Part shown: in pieces, positions 1-6,515 of the stretch
How the letters are laid out: each line of letters begins with the position of its first letter
How positions within the stretch are numbered: the first letter of the stretch is position 1
NCBI GenBank assembly: GCA_041601535.1
Contig: JBFIHZ010000157.1
Location: 1 to 8,675 of the forward strand
Direction: 5' to 3'
From: JBFIHZ01 sp041601535
GTDB lineage: Bacteria; Pseudomonadota; Gammaproteobacteria; Xanthomonadales; SZUA-36
Length of the DNA: 8,675 nt
Position numbers and translations under genes: made by a program
Notes under the pieces: model-generated
The model's input: only the letters and a program-made list of their open reading frames with translations
Database searches by the model: none
What the model was told of the DNA's origin: nothing

Positions 1-24
1 GCGCGGCTGCCATAGCAGCCGCGC
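1..24 (-). terminator. Strong GC hairpin, probable terminator
   Basis: A perfect 10-bp stem (GCGCGGCTGC / GCAGCCGCGC) closes a CATA loop. It lies about 70 bases past the stop codon of the minus-strand lipoprotein gene. Any T-tract on the minus strand would fall outside the window, so intrinsic termination is likely but not proven. It could equally serve a plus-strand gene ending before the window. Confidence 0.55.
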
Positions 25-91
25 CCCGCGTTCAGTCCAGGCCGCAGCATCCCTGCCGCCTGACCCGGTCTGTGCGGTTCACTAACTGCCA

Positions 92-280
92 TCAGCAGTC
101 ATCATCTTCCGCGTCAACACCATCCTTGATGTCCTCGCACGCATCTTCGATTGAGTTACCGACATCTTCAACGGCTTCATCAATACTCTCACCGGCGCGT
201 TCCGCCGGCCCATCTTGATCACAGCCCACAAGCAATGCGGCCATTAATACCATCAGGGGTAATGACAATAGGCTTTTCAT
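92..280 (-). CDS. Small acidic entericidin-like lipoprotein
   Basis: A 62-residue predicted lipoprotein. Residues 1-19 form a signal peptide (MKSLLSLPLM start, hydrophobic core) ending in the lipobox LVGC, so Cys20 would be lipidated and the mature peptide anchored in the envelope. The mature part is strongly acidic and built of short repeats of the type ESIDEAVEDV / NSIEDACEDI, resembling the IEATGEAIEEAAED segment of the entericidin-like gene at 7736. Cys48 and a C-terminal Cys62 are unusual for entericidins and could form a disulfide. The start is supported by AGAGGAG eight to nine bases upstream. A sigma-54 promoter match lies about 100 bases upstream on the same strand, suggesting stress-induced expression with the divergent phospholipase gene. 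Exact function is unknown; the entericidin relationship is inferred from size and composition. Confidence 0.8.
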   Translation of the reverse strand: MKSLLSLPLMVLMAALLVGCDQDGPAERAGESIDEAVEDVGNSIEDACEDIKDGVDAEDDDC

Positions 281-376
281 ATTGAACTCCTCTCTTTGGT
301 TCCAGAATGAATTTCTGCAAACACCACGTCAGCATGCTGCAGTGGACGCTTGAAACGTGCTCTCACCCTTAGTCAA

Positions 377-392
377 TGCGAGAAACATGCCA
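377..392 (-). promoter_or_regulatory. Sigma-54 promoter for the lipoprotein gene
   Basis: Read on the minus strand the site is TGGCATGTTTCTCGCA. Compared with the sigma-54 consensus TGGCACG-N4-TTGCW, the invariant GG and GC are at the right spacing and 10 of 12 specified bases match (T for C at position 6, C for T at position 13). The predicted transcription start is near 366, giving an untranslated leader of about 85 bases before the ATG at 280. Confidence 0.6.
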
Positions 393-403
393 AAACTACC
401 GCC

Positions 404-448
404 GGTCCGGTTTGCCGCTGCCTATCGCGCTTCAATCACTTCCGGACC
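404..448. repeat. Inverted repeat GGTCCGG / CCGGACC
   Basis: Perfect 7-bp arms at 404-410 and 442-448 are separated by 31 bases. The hexamer CCGGAC also occurs at 7362-7367 in the second sigma-54 intergenic region. The sequence is GC-rich enough that chance is possible; a protein-binding role is speculative. Confidence 0.3.
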
Positions 449-487
449 CCAGAAACGCCGGGATTGCAGGTGTTCTTGCAGACTCTT

Positions 488-505
488 TTTACAACGCCTT
501 GTAAA
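488..505. promoter_or_regulatory. 18-bp dyad between two sigma-54 promoters
   Basis: TTTACAA-CGCC-TTGTAAA is a perfect inverted repeat with 7-bp arms and a 4-base spacer. Its centre is about 120 bases upstream of the predicted plus-strand start (617) and about 130 upstream of the minus-strand start (366). That is the usual distance range for sites bound by NtrC-family activators. It is AT-rich within GC-rich surroundings. The identity of the binding protein is unknown. Confidence 0.5.
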
Positions 506-512
506 TACTGCA

Positions 513-527
513 GGCGTACGCCACTGG
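513..527. promoter_or_regulatory. Candidate activator element with CCACTGG
   Basis: A 10-bp palindrome GGCGTACGCC (513-522) runs into the near-palindrome GCCACTGGC (520-528). The string TACGCCACTGG (517-527) recurs, with one inserted base, as TACGACCACTGG at 7312-7323 in the other sigma-54 intergenic region. The position, about 90 bases upstream of the predicted plus-strand start, suits an upstream activating sequence. Assignment to the regulator at 4401 is inference. Confidence 0.4.
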
Positions 528-556
528 CCCGATCAACTTCAAGCGGTAATTCGGGT

Positions 557-585
557 GCAGAACCCACCAGAATCAGCAGTTCTGC
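557..585. repeat. Inverted repeat next to the sigma-54 promoter
   Basis: Arms GCAGAAC (557-563) and GTTCTGC (579-585) are separated by 15 bases, ending five bases before the -24 element at 591. This could be a binding site for an accessory regulator, or chance. Confidence 0.3.
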
Positions 586-590
586 CTGAT

Positions 591-606
591 TGGCACGATC
601 AATGCA
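591..606 (+). promoter_or_regulatory. Sigma-54 promoter for the phospholipase D gene
   Basis: TGGCACGATCAATGCA matches TGGCACG-N4-TTGCW at 11 of 12 specified bases, the exception being A for the first T of the -12 element. GG and GC are correctly spaced. The predicted start is near 617, giving a leader of about 44 bases before the ATG at 661. Confidence 0.7.
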
Positions 607-660
607 TCTCTTCATCCGGTATGAAGTTATTCACACGGGGTCAACCTGAACAGGAGATCG

Positions 661-2109
661 ATGGGCATGAATTGCTGGCGTTGGTTGAAACAACGTACGG
701 AAAATCTTCAGGCCAGCGACGGGCGGCGGGTGTTCACCATGGACCGGCTGCATCATCGCAGCGCATGGGTGCTGACCGCAGCCTTGTGCAGTGCCTGTGC
801 CGGCACAGCAGTGGCACCACCCATTGACCGCAGTGCCACGCCCACCGTAATGGGCGATGATGGGCTGGCCACCACCCGGCAGGCCCGAAAAGCCATTGAC
901 GAAGTTGCCCGACAGGCCCCCCACCCGGCCGGGTTTGAAGAATTACTGACCGTCACCGGCTCCTTGAGTGATACCCCGCTGTACACAGACAGCCGTGCCG
1001 ATCTGCTGATAGATGGCCCCGCCACGTATGCCGCCATGCATGAAGCCATAAGCCAGGCCACTCGTTACGTTTACCTGGAAACCTATATCTTCGCGGACGA
1101 TGAGGTCGGCCAGAAGTTTGCCGTGGCGCTGATGGAGAAAGTCGCGGCCGGCGTGGCAGTGCGGATCATTTACGACAGCATCGGTAGCTTTGGCAGCAGC
1201 GAAGACTTTTTTGAACGCATGACCGAAGCCGGGGTGAAGCTGATCGAATACCACAGCCTCAACCCGATCGATGGCGGTAATCCTCTGGACGCCAATCATC
1301 GCGATCATCGCAAGCTGTTGGTCGTGGACGGAGTTGTAGCCTTTACCGGCGGCGTCAATTTTTCCAATACCTACGCCAGCAGCGCACCCAGTCAGCCCAC
1401 ACAGGTTGACCTGAAAGAGGGCTGGCGCGACACCCACGTGGCCATTTATGGGCCTGCCGTGGCCGGATTCCAGAAAACGTTTCAGCACCAATGGCGCGCA
1501 CAGGGCGGCGAACTGGCAGACGTGCCGGATGACCGCACTGAGCCGCAGGCTGCCGGCGATGCCCTGGTTGCCATCCTGAGCTCGGCTGGCGGGGATGGCG
1601 TGGAATCCTCCATATACCGGGGTTATCTTGAAGCCATGCAGGTGGCGCGCGAGCGTATCTGGATCACCCAGGCCTATTTCGCACCCGATGAAGAATTTCT
1701 TGAACAGCTGCAGCAGGCTGCACGACGTGGCGTAGACGTGCGCGTACTGGTGCCCGGCTTCAGCGATTCCAACCTGGTGCTGCACGCTTCACGCTCACGT
1801 TACGGCCAGTTGCTGAAATCCGGTGTAAAAATATATGAAAACACCACTTCCATGCTGCATGCGAAAACCGCTGTTATTGACGGTGTCTGGTCTACCGTGG
1901 GTTCCAGCAACCTCGATTACCGCAGCTTTCTGCACAACGACGAGGTCAACGCGGTCATCTTCAGCGCACCATTTGGCGAGCAGATGGAAGCCCAGTTCCT
2001 GAAAGACATCAAACATGCCAGCGAGGTGTCGCTGCAGGACTGGAAAAAACGTCCTGTCACCGACCGCATCAGGGAGTTTTTCAGCTGGACGGTTGAATAC
2101 TGGCTGTGA
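661..2109 (+). CDS. Phospholipase D / cardiolipin synthase-type protein
   Basis: A 482-residue member of the phospholipase D superfamily with two HKD catalytic motifs. The first is HRKLLVVD (H216, K218, D223), followed by GGVNFSN. The second is HAKTAVID (H400, K402, D407), followed by GSSN. Paired HKD motifs, the LETYIF segment near 139 and the YRSFLHNDE segment after motif 2 are typical of bacterial cardiolipin synthases of the ClsB/ClsC kind, which transfer phosphatidyl groups between phospholipids at the membrane; a general phospholipase role cannot be excluded. A hydrophobic segment at about residues 34-50 could be a signal peptide or anchor; the Cys46 context (CSAC) is only a poor lipobox. 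AGGAG at 652-656 supports the start at 661 or 667. A later ATG at 739 would give a more standard signal peptide but has a weak ribosome site. The sigma-54 promoter at 591 implies regulated expression, consistent with membrane remodelling under stress. Confidence 0.9.
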   Translation: MGMNCWRWLKQRTENLQASDGRRVFTMDRLHHRSAWVLTAALCSACAGTAVAPPIDRSATPTVMGDDGLATTRQARKAIDEVARQAPHPAGFEELLTVTGSLSDTPLYTDSRADLLIDGPATYAAMHEAISQATRYVYLETYIFADDEVGQKFAVALMEKVAAGVAVRIIYDSIGSFGSSEDFFERMTEAGVKLIEYHSLNPIDGGNPLDANHRDHRKLLVVDGVVAFTGGVNFSNTYASSAPSQPTQVDLKEGWRDTHVAIYGPAVAGFQKTFQHQWRAQGGELADVPDDRTEPQAAGDALVAILSSAGGDGVESSIYRGYLEAMQVARERIWITQAYFAPDEEFLEQLQQAARRGVDVRVLVPGFSDSNLVLHASRSRYGQLLKSGVKIYENTTSMLHAKTAVIDGVWSTVGSSNLDYRSFLHNDEVNAVIFSAPFGEQMEAQFLKDIKHASEVSLQDWKKRPVTDRIREFFSWTVEYWL

Positions 2110-2110
2110 A

Positions 2111-2129
2111 GCGGCAGGTTTTCTGCCGC
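2111..2129 (+). terminator. Hairpin after the phospholipase gene
   Basis: GCGGCAG-GTTTT-CTGCCGC forms a 7-bp perfect stem two bases after the stop codon. No T-tract follows, so it may act as a weak or Rho-assisted terminator, or as an mRNA 3' stabiliser. Confidence 0.45.
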
Positions 2130-2171
2130 ATTGACTCGAACAACGCCAATGATGCGCGCGTTGATTCAGCC

Positions 2172-2186
2172 GCCTGCGCTGCAGGC
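2172..2186 (-). terminator. Hairpin after the histidine kinase gene
   Basis: GCCTGC-GCT-GCAGGC is a perfect 6-bp stem lying 15-29 bases past the kinase stop codon on the minus strand. No T-run follows in that direction. A further possible stem (CAACGC 2141-2146 / GCGTTG 2158-2163) lies beyond it, so the spacer between the two convergent genes is hairpin-rich. Confidence 0.35.
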
Positions 2187-2200
2187 CGGCGCTACAGGTT

Positions 2201-4234
2201 TCAGGATTTTTCGCGGCTGCGTGTGCGCGCCTCTTCCATTGCCGCGTATTGTGGTATCTCGGTGCTTCGCGGCAGGTAAACGCTGAAGGTTGTGCCCTGC
2301 CCCAGGCCGGCGCTTTCCACTTCCACCTGGCCGCCATGCGCATCAACCAGCCCGGCCACGATAAACAGGCCTATGCCAATACCTGGCACCTTGTTGTCGG
2401 CACGCCAGAACGGTTCAAACAGGCGTTCCACCTGCTCGGCGGTCAGTCCTTTGCCGCTGTCACTCACCTGCAGGCGCACCTGCGTGCGGTCGGCCTTGAG
2501 GTTGATGTCTATGCGGCCACCAGCGGGCGTGTACTTCAATGCGTTATTGACCAGGTTGCGCACCACCTGCTGCAAGCGCACCGCATCAACCACCATTTGG
2601 TAATCGCCCTCTTCAAGCTCCAGGTTGAGTTGATGTCGCGCAGCAATGCTGGGGCGCAGCTCTTCCACCGCCATCGCCACCACTTCCCGCACATCGGCCA
2701 GGCCGGGCTCCAGCCGCACGCCCGCAGTGGACAGGCGGGTGACATCCACCAGATCATCAATCAGCCGTGCCTGGGTCTGGATACTGTTGGCAATAATCTC
2801 CAGACCCTGTTTGCGGGTTTCTTCCGACGTGTCCACCTCCATCAGGCCGATCCAGGTCAAAGCGGCATTCATGGGTGTTCGCAGTTCATGGCTTACCAGG
2901 CGGATAAAGGTATCGCGCAACTCGTTGGCGGCCTTGGCTTCCGCCAATGCATTGTGCACTTGCTCCTGCTGCTGCCTGCTGGCGGATACATCATCAATAA
3001 TCCCGACAAAATGCGTGATTTGCCCCTTGCGGTTCTCCACCGGCGACAGGCTGAGATGATTCCAGAAAAAACCGCCGCCCTTGACATGATTCTTCAGCTC
3101 CACCGCACAGGCTCTGCCGTTGGCAATACTCTGGCGCAGCATTTCCCGGGCGGGCTCGCTGCATTCAATACCGGCATTGAGAAAGCGGCAATTCCGTCCC
3201 AGTATTTCTGCCTCGCTGAACCCGGTGATATCGGTAAAAGCCTTGTTGGCGAAAACGATCGGCTCATCGGGATGCCGGTGGTCGGTAATCAGCACGCCGC
3301 TGCTGGTGGCCGCCAGAGCGCGGTCGCGCAGCACCAGTGCGCCTTCAGCGCGCCGCAACACCGCCACTGACACGGTGGAAACCAGCGCGGCGGCCAGCAC
3401 GGACCCCAGCGAAGTGAGCGCCACGGCCAGGTGGCCCTCGTAGTAAGTACCGTAGCCCATCACCACTGCCGCACCAACGGCCAATGGTGTGATCAACACA
3501 ATCGGCAGCAAAGCCCGCACATGCGCCCCGGTAATGGTCCTCTCGACCAGTAATGCGGGAAAACCCTCGTGCGGATTAAGGCAAATCAGACCACAACCGA
3601 GAGCAGCGAACAGGGTCGCCGTCACCATTGCCATTGCGGTTACACCAGTTATACCCAGATACAAGGTCGGCACACCGTAGGCATACCCCAGCAGGGAAAC
3701 CAGCGAGATCAACAAAATAGTGATGGCGCCGACCAGCTTCACTGCCCTGGCCAGCGGGGTGTGCCAATGGCTGGCGATTATCGCACCGGCAAACAATACG
3801 AAAGCCAGTGCAGTGGTTGGCGCCATGCGACCGGGTGCCATAGTGAACAGTTCGTCGGCTGGCGCGCTGACCAATAGCTCGTCCAGTGCGCTGTCCCAGC
3901 CAAGCACGTACTGCACCAGCGTCAGCACTCCCAGCACTAACACCACGCCTTCCAGCAGCACGCGCAAGCCGGCAAGCCACGCGGGCACCGGCCGCCAGGA
4001 AAGCAGTAAAATCAACCCACACAAAACGAAACCGGCTGCGGTATTGGCTTTCATTGTTACCTGGCCGGCCAACTGCAAGCGGGCTGTTGGCCAGTCAAAC
4101 ATCCAGCCTGCAAGCACCATCAGCCCTGTGGCTATGCTTAACAGTGCAGCCGCCACCGGCAGCCAGGTGAGCGCGGCCTGCGCGCGCTGATACGTGGCGG
4201 AGTTCATCGAAGTTTGTAATCGTCCAACTGCCAT
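2201..4234 (-). CDS. Membrane histidine kinase with LOV-type PAS domain
   Basis: A 677-residue sensor kinase. Residues 20-295 hold about eight predicted membrane helices. Two similar blocks start at MKANTAAGFVL (61) and MAPTTALAFVL (137), suggesting an internal duplication. Residues 305-417 form a PAS domain of LOV type: GRNCRFL carries the candidate flavin-adduct Cys349, with Arg350, Arg367, Asn382 and Asn392 at the expected flavin-contact positions. The glutamine usual in the last strand is Ile413 (FVGIIDDV). A coiled-coil linker (418-445) leads to the phosphoacceptor His449 (SHELRTP), the N-box (RNLVNNALKYTP, 559-570), DSGKG (592-596) and GIGIGL (618-623); all key residues are intact. There is no receiver domain, so phosphate should pass to the divergent regulator at 4401 and perhaps to the receiver at 5795. 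No clear ribosome site precedes 4234; a start at 4207 is possible. Blue-light sensing is plausible but unproven. Confidence 0.9.
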   Translation of the reverse strand: MAVGRLQTSMNSATYQRAQAALTWLPVAAALLSIATGLMVLAGWMFDWPTARLQLAGQVTMKANTAAGFVLCGLILLLSWRPVPAWLAGLRVLLEGVVLVLGVLTLVQYVLGWDSALDELLVSAPADELFTMAPGRMAPTTALAFVLFAGAIIASHWHTPLARAVKLVGAITILLISLVSLLGYAYGVPTLYLGITGVTAMAMVTATLFAALGCGLICLNPHEGFPALLVERTITGAHVRALLPIVLITPLAVGAAVVMGYGTYYEGHLAVALTSLGSVLAAALVSTVSVAVLRRAEGALVLRDRALAATSSGVLITDHRHPDEPIVFANKAFTDITGFSEAEILGRNCRFLNAGIECSEPAREMLRQSIANGRACAVELKNHVKGGGFFWNHLSLSPVENRKGQITHFVGIIDDVSASRQQQEQVHNALAEAKAANELRDTFIRLVSHELRTPMNAALTWIGLMEVDTSEETRKQGLEIIANSIQTQARLIDDLVDVTRLSTAGVRLEPGLADVREVVAMAVEELRPSIAARHQLNLELEEGDYQMVVDAVRLQQVVRNLVNNALKYTPAGGRIDINLKADRTQVRLQVSDSGKGLTAEQVERLFEPFWRADNKVPGIGIGLFIVAGLVDAHGGQVEVESAGLGQGTTFSVYLPRSTEIPQYAAMEEARTRSREKS

Positions 4235-4400
4235 AAGAAGTCATCAGGATAGTGCAGTCCGGCTCAAATAGCATGTTTAGCCCACAATTAACGTGCGCTG
4301 CAGAGCGCATTGGTACTTGACATAAAAGCCCGCCGCATTGAGCATTCAGATCAATATCGTCACATAGCCGTTTTGGCCACGTACCACATTCGAGGAGCAC
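4235..4400. promoter_or_regulatory. Divergent kinase/regulator intergenic region
   Basis: This short region separates the divergent kinase and regulator genes. It contains a perfect dyad TGCGCT-GCAG-AGCGCA at 4294-4309, followed by TTGACA (4317-4322), a perfect sigma-70 -35 hexamer on the plus strand. No good -10 hexamer lies at 16-18 bases, the nearest being GAGCAT. I found no sigma-54 match here, so the signalling genes seem to be expressed from another promoter type. The dyad is placed where a repressor or activator could control the regulator gene. Confidence 0.4.
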
Positions 4401-5723
4401 ATGGCACATATCCTGATCGTTGATGATGAGCAGGCTTTTGCAACCGGCATGTCCGAATACCTGAAATTGCAGGGCCATACGGCCGATGCGGCAGGCAGCC
4501 TGGATGAGGCCCGCAGGTTGCTGGGTAAACAGCCACCCGAGGTGGTGTTGCTGGATCTGATGCTGCCGGATGGCAGCGGGCTGGAGCTTTTCGACGTATT
4601 CGAAGAACATCCTCCGAAGAAAATCATAATCATCACCGGTCACCCCGGCGTGAAGTCGCTAATCGGCGCGATGGCGGGCGAAGGCGTGATGTATATGAAA
4701 AAGCCGATCGAGCCCCGCGAACTGGTGGGCCTGCTCAGCACTCTGGCGCTGGACGCGTCAGAGGGAGAATCCAAAGCACCGCCTGAAAACAAAGGTGCTG
4801 CACACTTTGGCCTGTTGGCCGGTGACAGCCCGGCCATGCTGGAGGTGTACCAGAAAATCCGCCAGGTGGCGCCCACCAACAGCACGGTGTTCATCCAGGG
4901 CGAAAGTGGCACCGGCAAGGAATTGGTGGCCGAGGCCATTCACCGCACCAGCAAGCGTGAAGGCCCTTTCATACCGGTCAACAGCGGTGGCCTGATGAAA
5001 GACCTGGTATCCAGTCAATTGTTCGGGCATGAAAAAGGCAGCTTTACCGGCGCGGACCAGCGTCATGTCGGTTTTTTTGAACGGGCCAACAACGGCACCC
5101 TGTTTCTGGATGAAATCACGGAAATGCCTTTGGAAATGCAGACGCATCTGCTACGCGTGCTCGAAACCGGCAAAGTCCAGCGGCTGGGCTCTGAACGTGA
5201 AGTGAAAGTGAATACCCGTTTACTGGCCGCGACCAATCGCGACCCGGCCAAGGCGGTGCGCGAAGGCCATTTGCGCGAAGACCTGTATTTTCGCTTGCGC
5301 GTGTTCCCCATTGCCTTGCCACCACTGCGCGACCGCCGCGGCGATGTGCCCTTGCTGGCCGATCGGTTTTTACAGGAACTCAACGAGCAGAACAACACCA
5401 ATAAGTGCTTCAACCCCGAGGCCATTCAGAAGCTGGACCGGCATACCTGGCCGGGCAACGTGCGCGAGTTGAAACACACAGTGCATCGTGCTTATATCAT
5501 GGCCCAGACAGATGTCATCGATGTTCCGGACCGTTTCGATGAGGACTTACCGAGTGATATCGAAGGGCTGCGCGTCGGGCGTTCCATTGCCGACGTGGAA
5601 AAGGATCTGATCCTGAGCACACTGGAACACTACGAAGGAGACAAGAACGCGGCAGCGGCTACCTTGGGTGTGAGCTTGAAAACTTTATACAACAGACTCA
5701 AGTCATATGATGTAGACGTATAG
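4401..5723 (+). CDS. NtrC-family sigma-54-dependent response regulator
   Basis: A 440-residue three-domain transcription activator. The receiver (1-115) has acidic pocket D8/D9, phosphoacceptor Asp52, Thr79 and Lys101. The AAA+ domain (about 137-375) has Walker A GESGTGKE (167-174), the sigma-54-contacting loop GSFTGA (213-218, a common variant of GAFTGA), Walker B TLFLDE (233-238) and the arginine-rich REDLYFRLR segment (292-300). The C-terminal Fis-type helix-turn-helix (about 415-435) contains LGVSLKTLYNRL. Phosphorylation would promote oligomer formation and ATP-driven opening of sigma-54 promoters. All catalytic residues are intact. AGGAG at 4393-4397 precedes the ATG closely. The divergent membrane kinase is the likely phosphodonor, and the receiver gene follows 71 bases downstream, probably co-transcribed. 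Four sigma-54 promoter matches in the window give it obvious local targets; that link is inferred. Confidence 0.95.
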   Translation: MAHILIVDDEQAFATGMSEYLKLQGHTADAAGSLDEARRLLGKQPPEVVLLDLMLPDGSGLELFDVFEEHPPKKIIIITGHPGVKSLIGAMAGEGVMYMKKPIEPRELVGLLSTLALDASEGESKAPPENKGAAHFGLLAGDSPAMLEVYQKIRQVAPTNSTVFIQGESGTGKELVAEAIHRTSKREGPFIPVNSGGLMKDLVSSQLFGHEKGSFTGADQRHVGFFERANNGTLFLDEITEMPLEMQTHLLRVLETGKVQRLGSEREVKVNTRLLAATNRDPAKAVREGHLREDLYFRLRVFPIALPPLRDRRGDVPLLADRFLQELNEQNNTNKCFNPEAIQKLDRHTWPGNVRELKHTVHRAYIMAQTDVIDVPDRFDEDLPSDIEGLRVGRSIADVEKDLILSTLEHYEGDKNAAAATLGVSLKTLYNRLKSYDVDV

Positions 5724-5794
5724 ATTGTTAAAATGAATGGTGCAAGATACCGGCATGCGGGAAACAGAAATGCAATCAAACGCCATAGAGGATT

Positions 5795-6184
5795 ATGCTG
5801 ACCACAAATCAAAACCTTTCCAAACCCCTCGAAGTTCTGATTGTTGAGGATGAACCCGCAGCGCGCGAAGCCAGCCTGCGCTTTCTGCAACGATTCGGAC
5901 ACCGTGTGCGCGCTGCCGCCGGTGCCTGTGAAGCCATCAGGAAAGCCAATGAAACAAAGCCGGATGTTCTGGTCTGTGACTGGAAGCTGGACGGTGATGC
6001 GGACGGTGTTGATGTGGCCCGCACATTGCAGCAGCAGTACCAGGTACCGGTAATATTCGCCACCGCCTATCCGTTGGATGAGTTGCGCGAAGCATCTCGA
6101 GATTTAAAGGTAGTGCACTATTTCCGCAAACCCTATTCACTGGAACGGCTGGCCGGTGTTATAGCCGACCTGGATACCCCATAA
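5795..6184 (+). CDS. Stand-alone receiver-domain response regulator
   Basis: A 129-residue protein made of one receiver domain and no output domain. The phosphorylation pocket is complete: E18/D19, phosphoacceptor Asp62 (VCDWKLDG), Thr90 (FATAYP) and Lys112 (FRKPYS). A short N-terminal tail (MLTTNQNLSKPLE) precedes the domain. Proteins of this kind act as phosphate sinks, shuttles in a phosphorelay, or protein-binding switches. The gene follows the NtrC-type regulator by 71 bases on the same strand, with AGAGGA just before the ATG at a tight two-base spacing. It could compete for phosphate from the LOV kinase or form a branch of the same pathway; the sequence alone does not say which. Confidence 0.88.
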   Translation: MLTTNQNLSKPLEVLIVEDEPAAREASLRFLQRFGHRVRAAAGACEAIRKANETKPDVLVCDWKLDGDADGVDVARTLQQQYQVPVIFATAYPLDELREASRDLKVVHYFRKPYSLERLAGVIADLDTP

Positions 6185-6189
6185 AACAA

Positions 6190-6218
6190 GGCCGGCGGCA
6201 CCAGGGGCGCCACCGGCC
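6190..6218 (-). terminator. Terminator between convergent genes
   Basis: GGCCGGCGGC (6190-6199) pairs with GCCACCGGCC (6209-6218) with one C-A mismatch, around a 9-base loop. On the minus strand the stem is followed by TTGTTTTAT, a good T-tract, so it should terminate the csbD-like transcript. The T-tract overlaps the stop codon region of the receiver gene. For plus-strand transcription no T-run follows. Confidence 0.7.
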
Positions 6219-6243
6219 AGGTATTGCAACAGCGGTGGATGAA

Positions 6244-6447
6244 TCAGCAATCAGTGCTGCGGCGCCACTCGCGAACCTCGTCACGGGCGTCTTCCAGGGA
6301 CTTACCGTAGCGTTTCTGGATAGCACCCACTAACTGCTCGGTCTGCCCTTCAATGCGGTCAATATCGTCGTCAGTGAGATCGCCCCACTGCTCCCTGACC
6401 TTGCCCTTGATCTCGTTCCAGTTGCCTTTGATCTGATACTCGTTCAT
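6244..6447 (-). CDS. CsbD family stress protein
   Basis: A 67-residue hydrophilic protein of the CsbD family. Family signatures are the N-terminal MNEYQIKGNWNEIKGKVREQ, the centre WGDLTDDDIDRIEG, and a QLVGAIQKRYG segment. CsbD proteins (E. coli YjbJ, Bacillus CsbD) are small soluble proteins that accumulate under general stress; their molecular role is not settled. The start is supported by AAGGAG nine bases upstream of the ATG. It lies 68 bases downstream of the BON-domain gene on the same strand, and I see no sigma-54 site of its own, so co-transcription from the promoter at 7232-7247 is likely. The C-terminal STDC with a terminal cysteine is a small oddity. Confidence 0.92.
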   Translation of the reverse strand: MNEYQIKGNWNEIKGKVREQWGDLTDDDIDRIEGQTEQLVGAIQKRYGKSLEDARDEVREWRRSTDC

Positions 6448-6515
6448 ATGCCTGTTCTCCTTGCTTGTACTGATTGAAAATTATTGACGCATAGTGCGCC
6501 AGGGAATACGCCCTT

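Larger units (their letters stand above)
281..660. other. Divergent intergenic regulatory region A
   Basis: These 380 bases separate the lipoprotein gene from the phospholipase gene. No convincing coding frame is present. The region holds two outward-facing sigma-54 promoter matches (377-392 minus, 591-606 plus) with about 200 bases between them. In that gap are several inverted repeats: arms at 404-410/442-448, an 18-bp dyad at 488-505, a 10-bp palindrome at 513-522, and arms at 557-563/579-585. The CCACTGG element is at 521-527. This layout fits a shared control region with activator sites serving both promoters. Confidence 0.7.

Noticed and set aside
357..827. 156-codon plus-strand frame across intergenic region A
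   Set aside because: No ribosome site. It overlaps both the sigma-54 promoter and the phospholipase start in another frame, and its Arg/Ser/Cys-rich translation looks non-coding.
943..1785. 280-codon open frame antisense to the phospholipase gene
   Set aside because: It lies inside a gene whose two HKD motifs are intact, and its translation is unlike any family I recognise.
2249..3370. 373-codon open frame on the plus strand, antisense to the kinase gene
   Set aside because: No ribosome site and no recognisable domain. The opposite strand encodes a complete kinase with all catalytic motifs, so this is a shadow frame of GC-rich coding DNA.
4317..4345. TTGACA as part of a sigma-70 promoter for the regulator gene
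   Set aside because: The -35 hexamer is perfect, but the hexamer at 17 bases (GAGCAT) is a poor -10, so a full promoter is not called.
5770..5847. 25-codon frame starting ATGCAATCAAAC overlapping the receiver-gene start
   Set aside because: No ribosome site or recognisable peptide. It could be a leader peptide for translational coupling, but nothing beyond the open frame supports this.
6486..6501. TGGCGCACTATGCGTC (minus strand) upstream of csbD
   Set aside because: The GG to GC distance is two bases too short for sigma-54. It also forms an imperfect dyad, but nothing supports a promoter.
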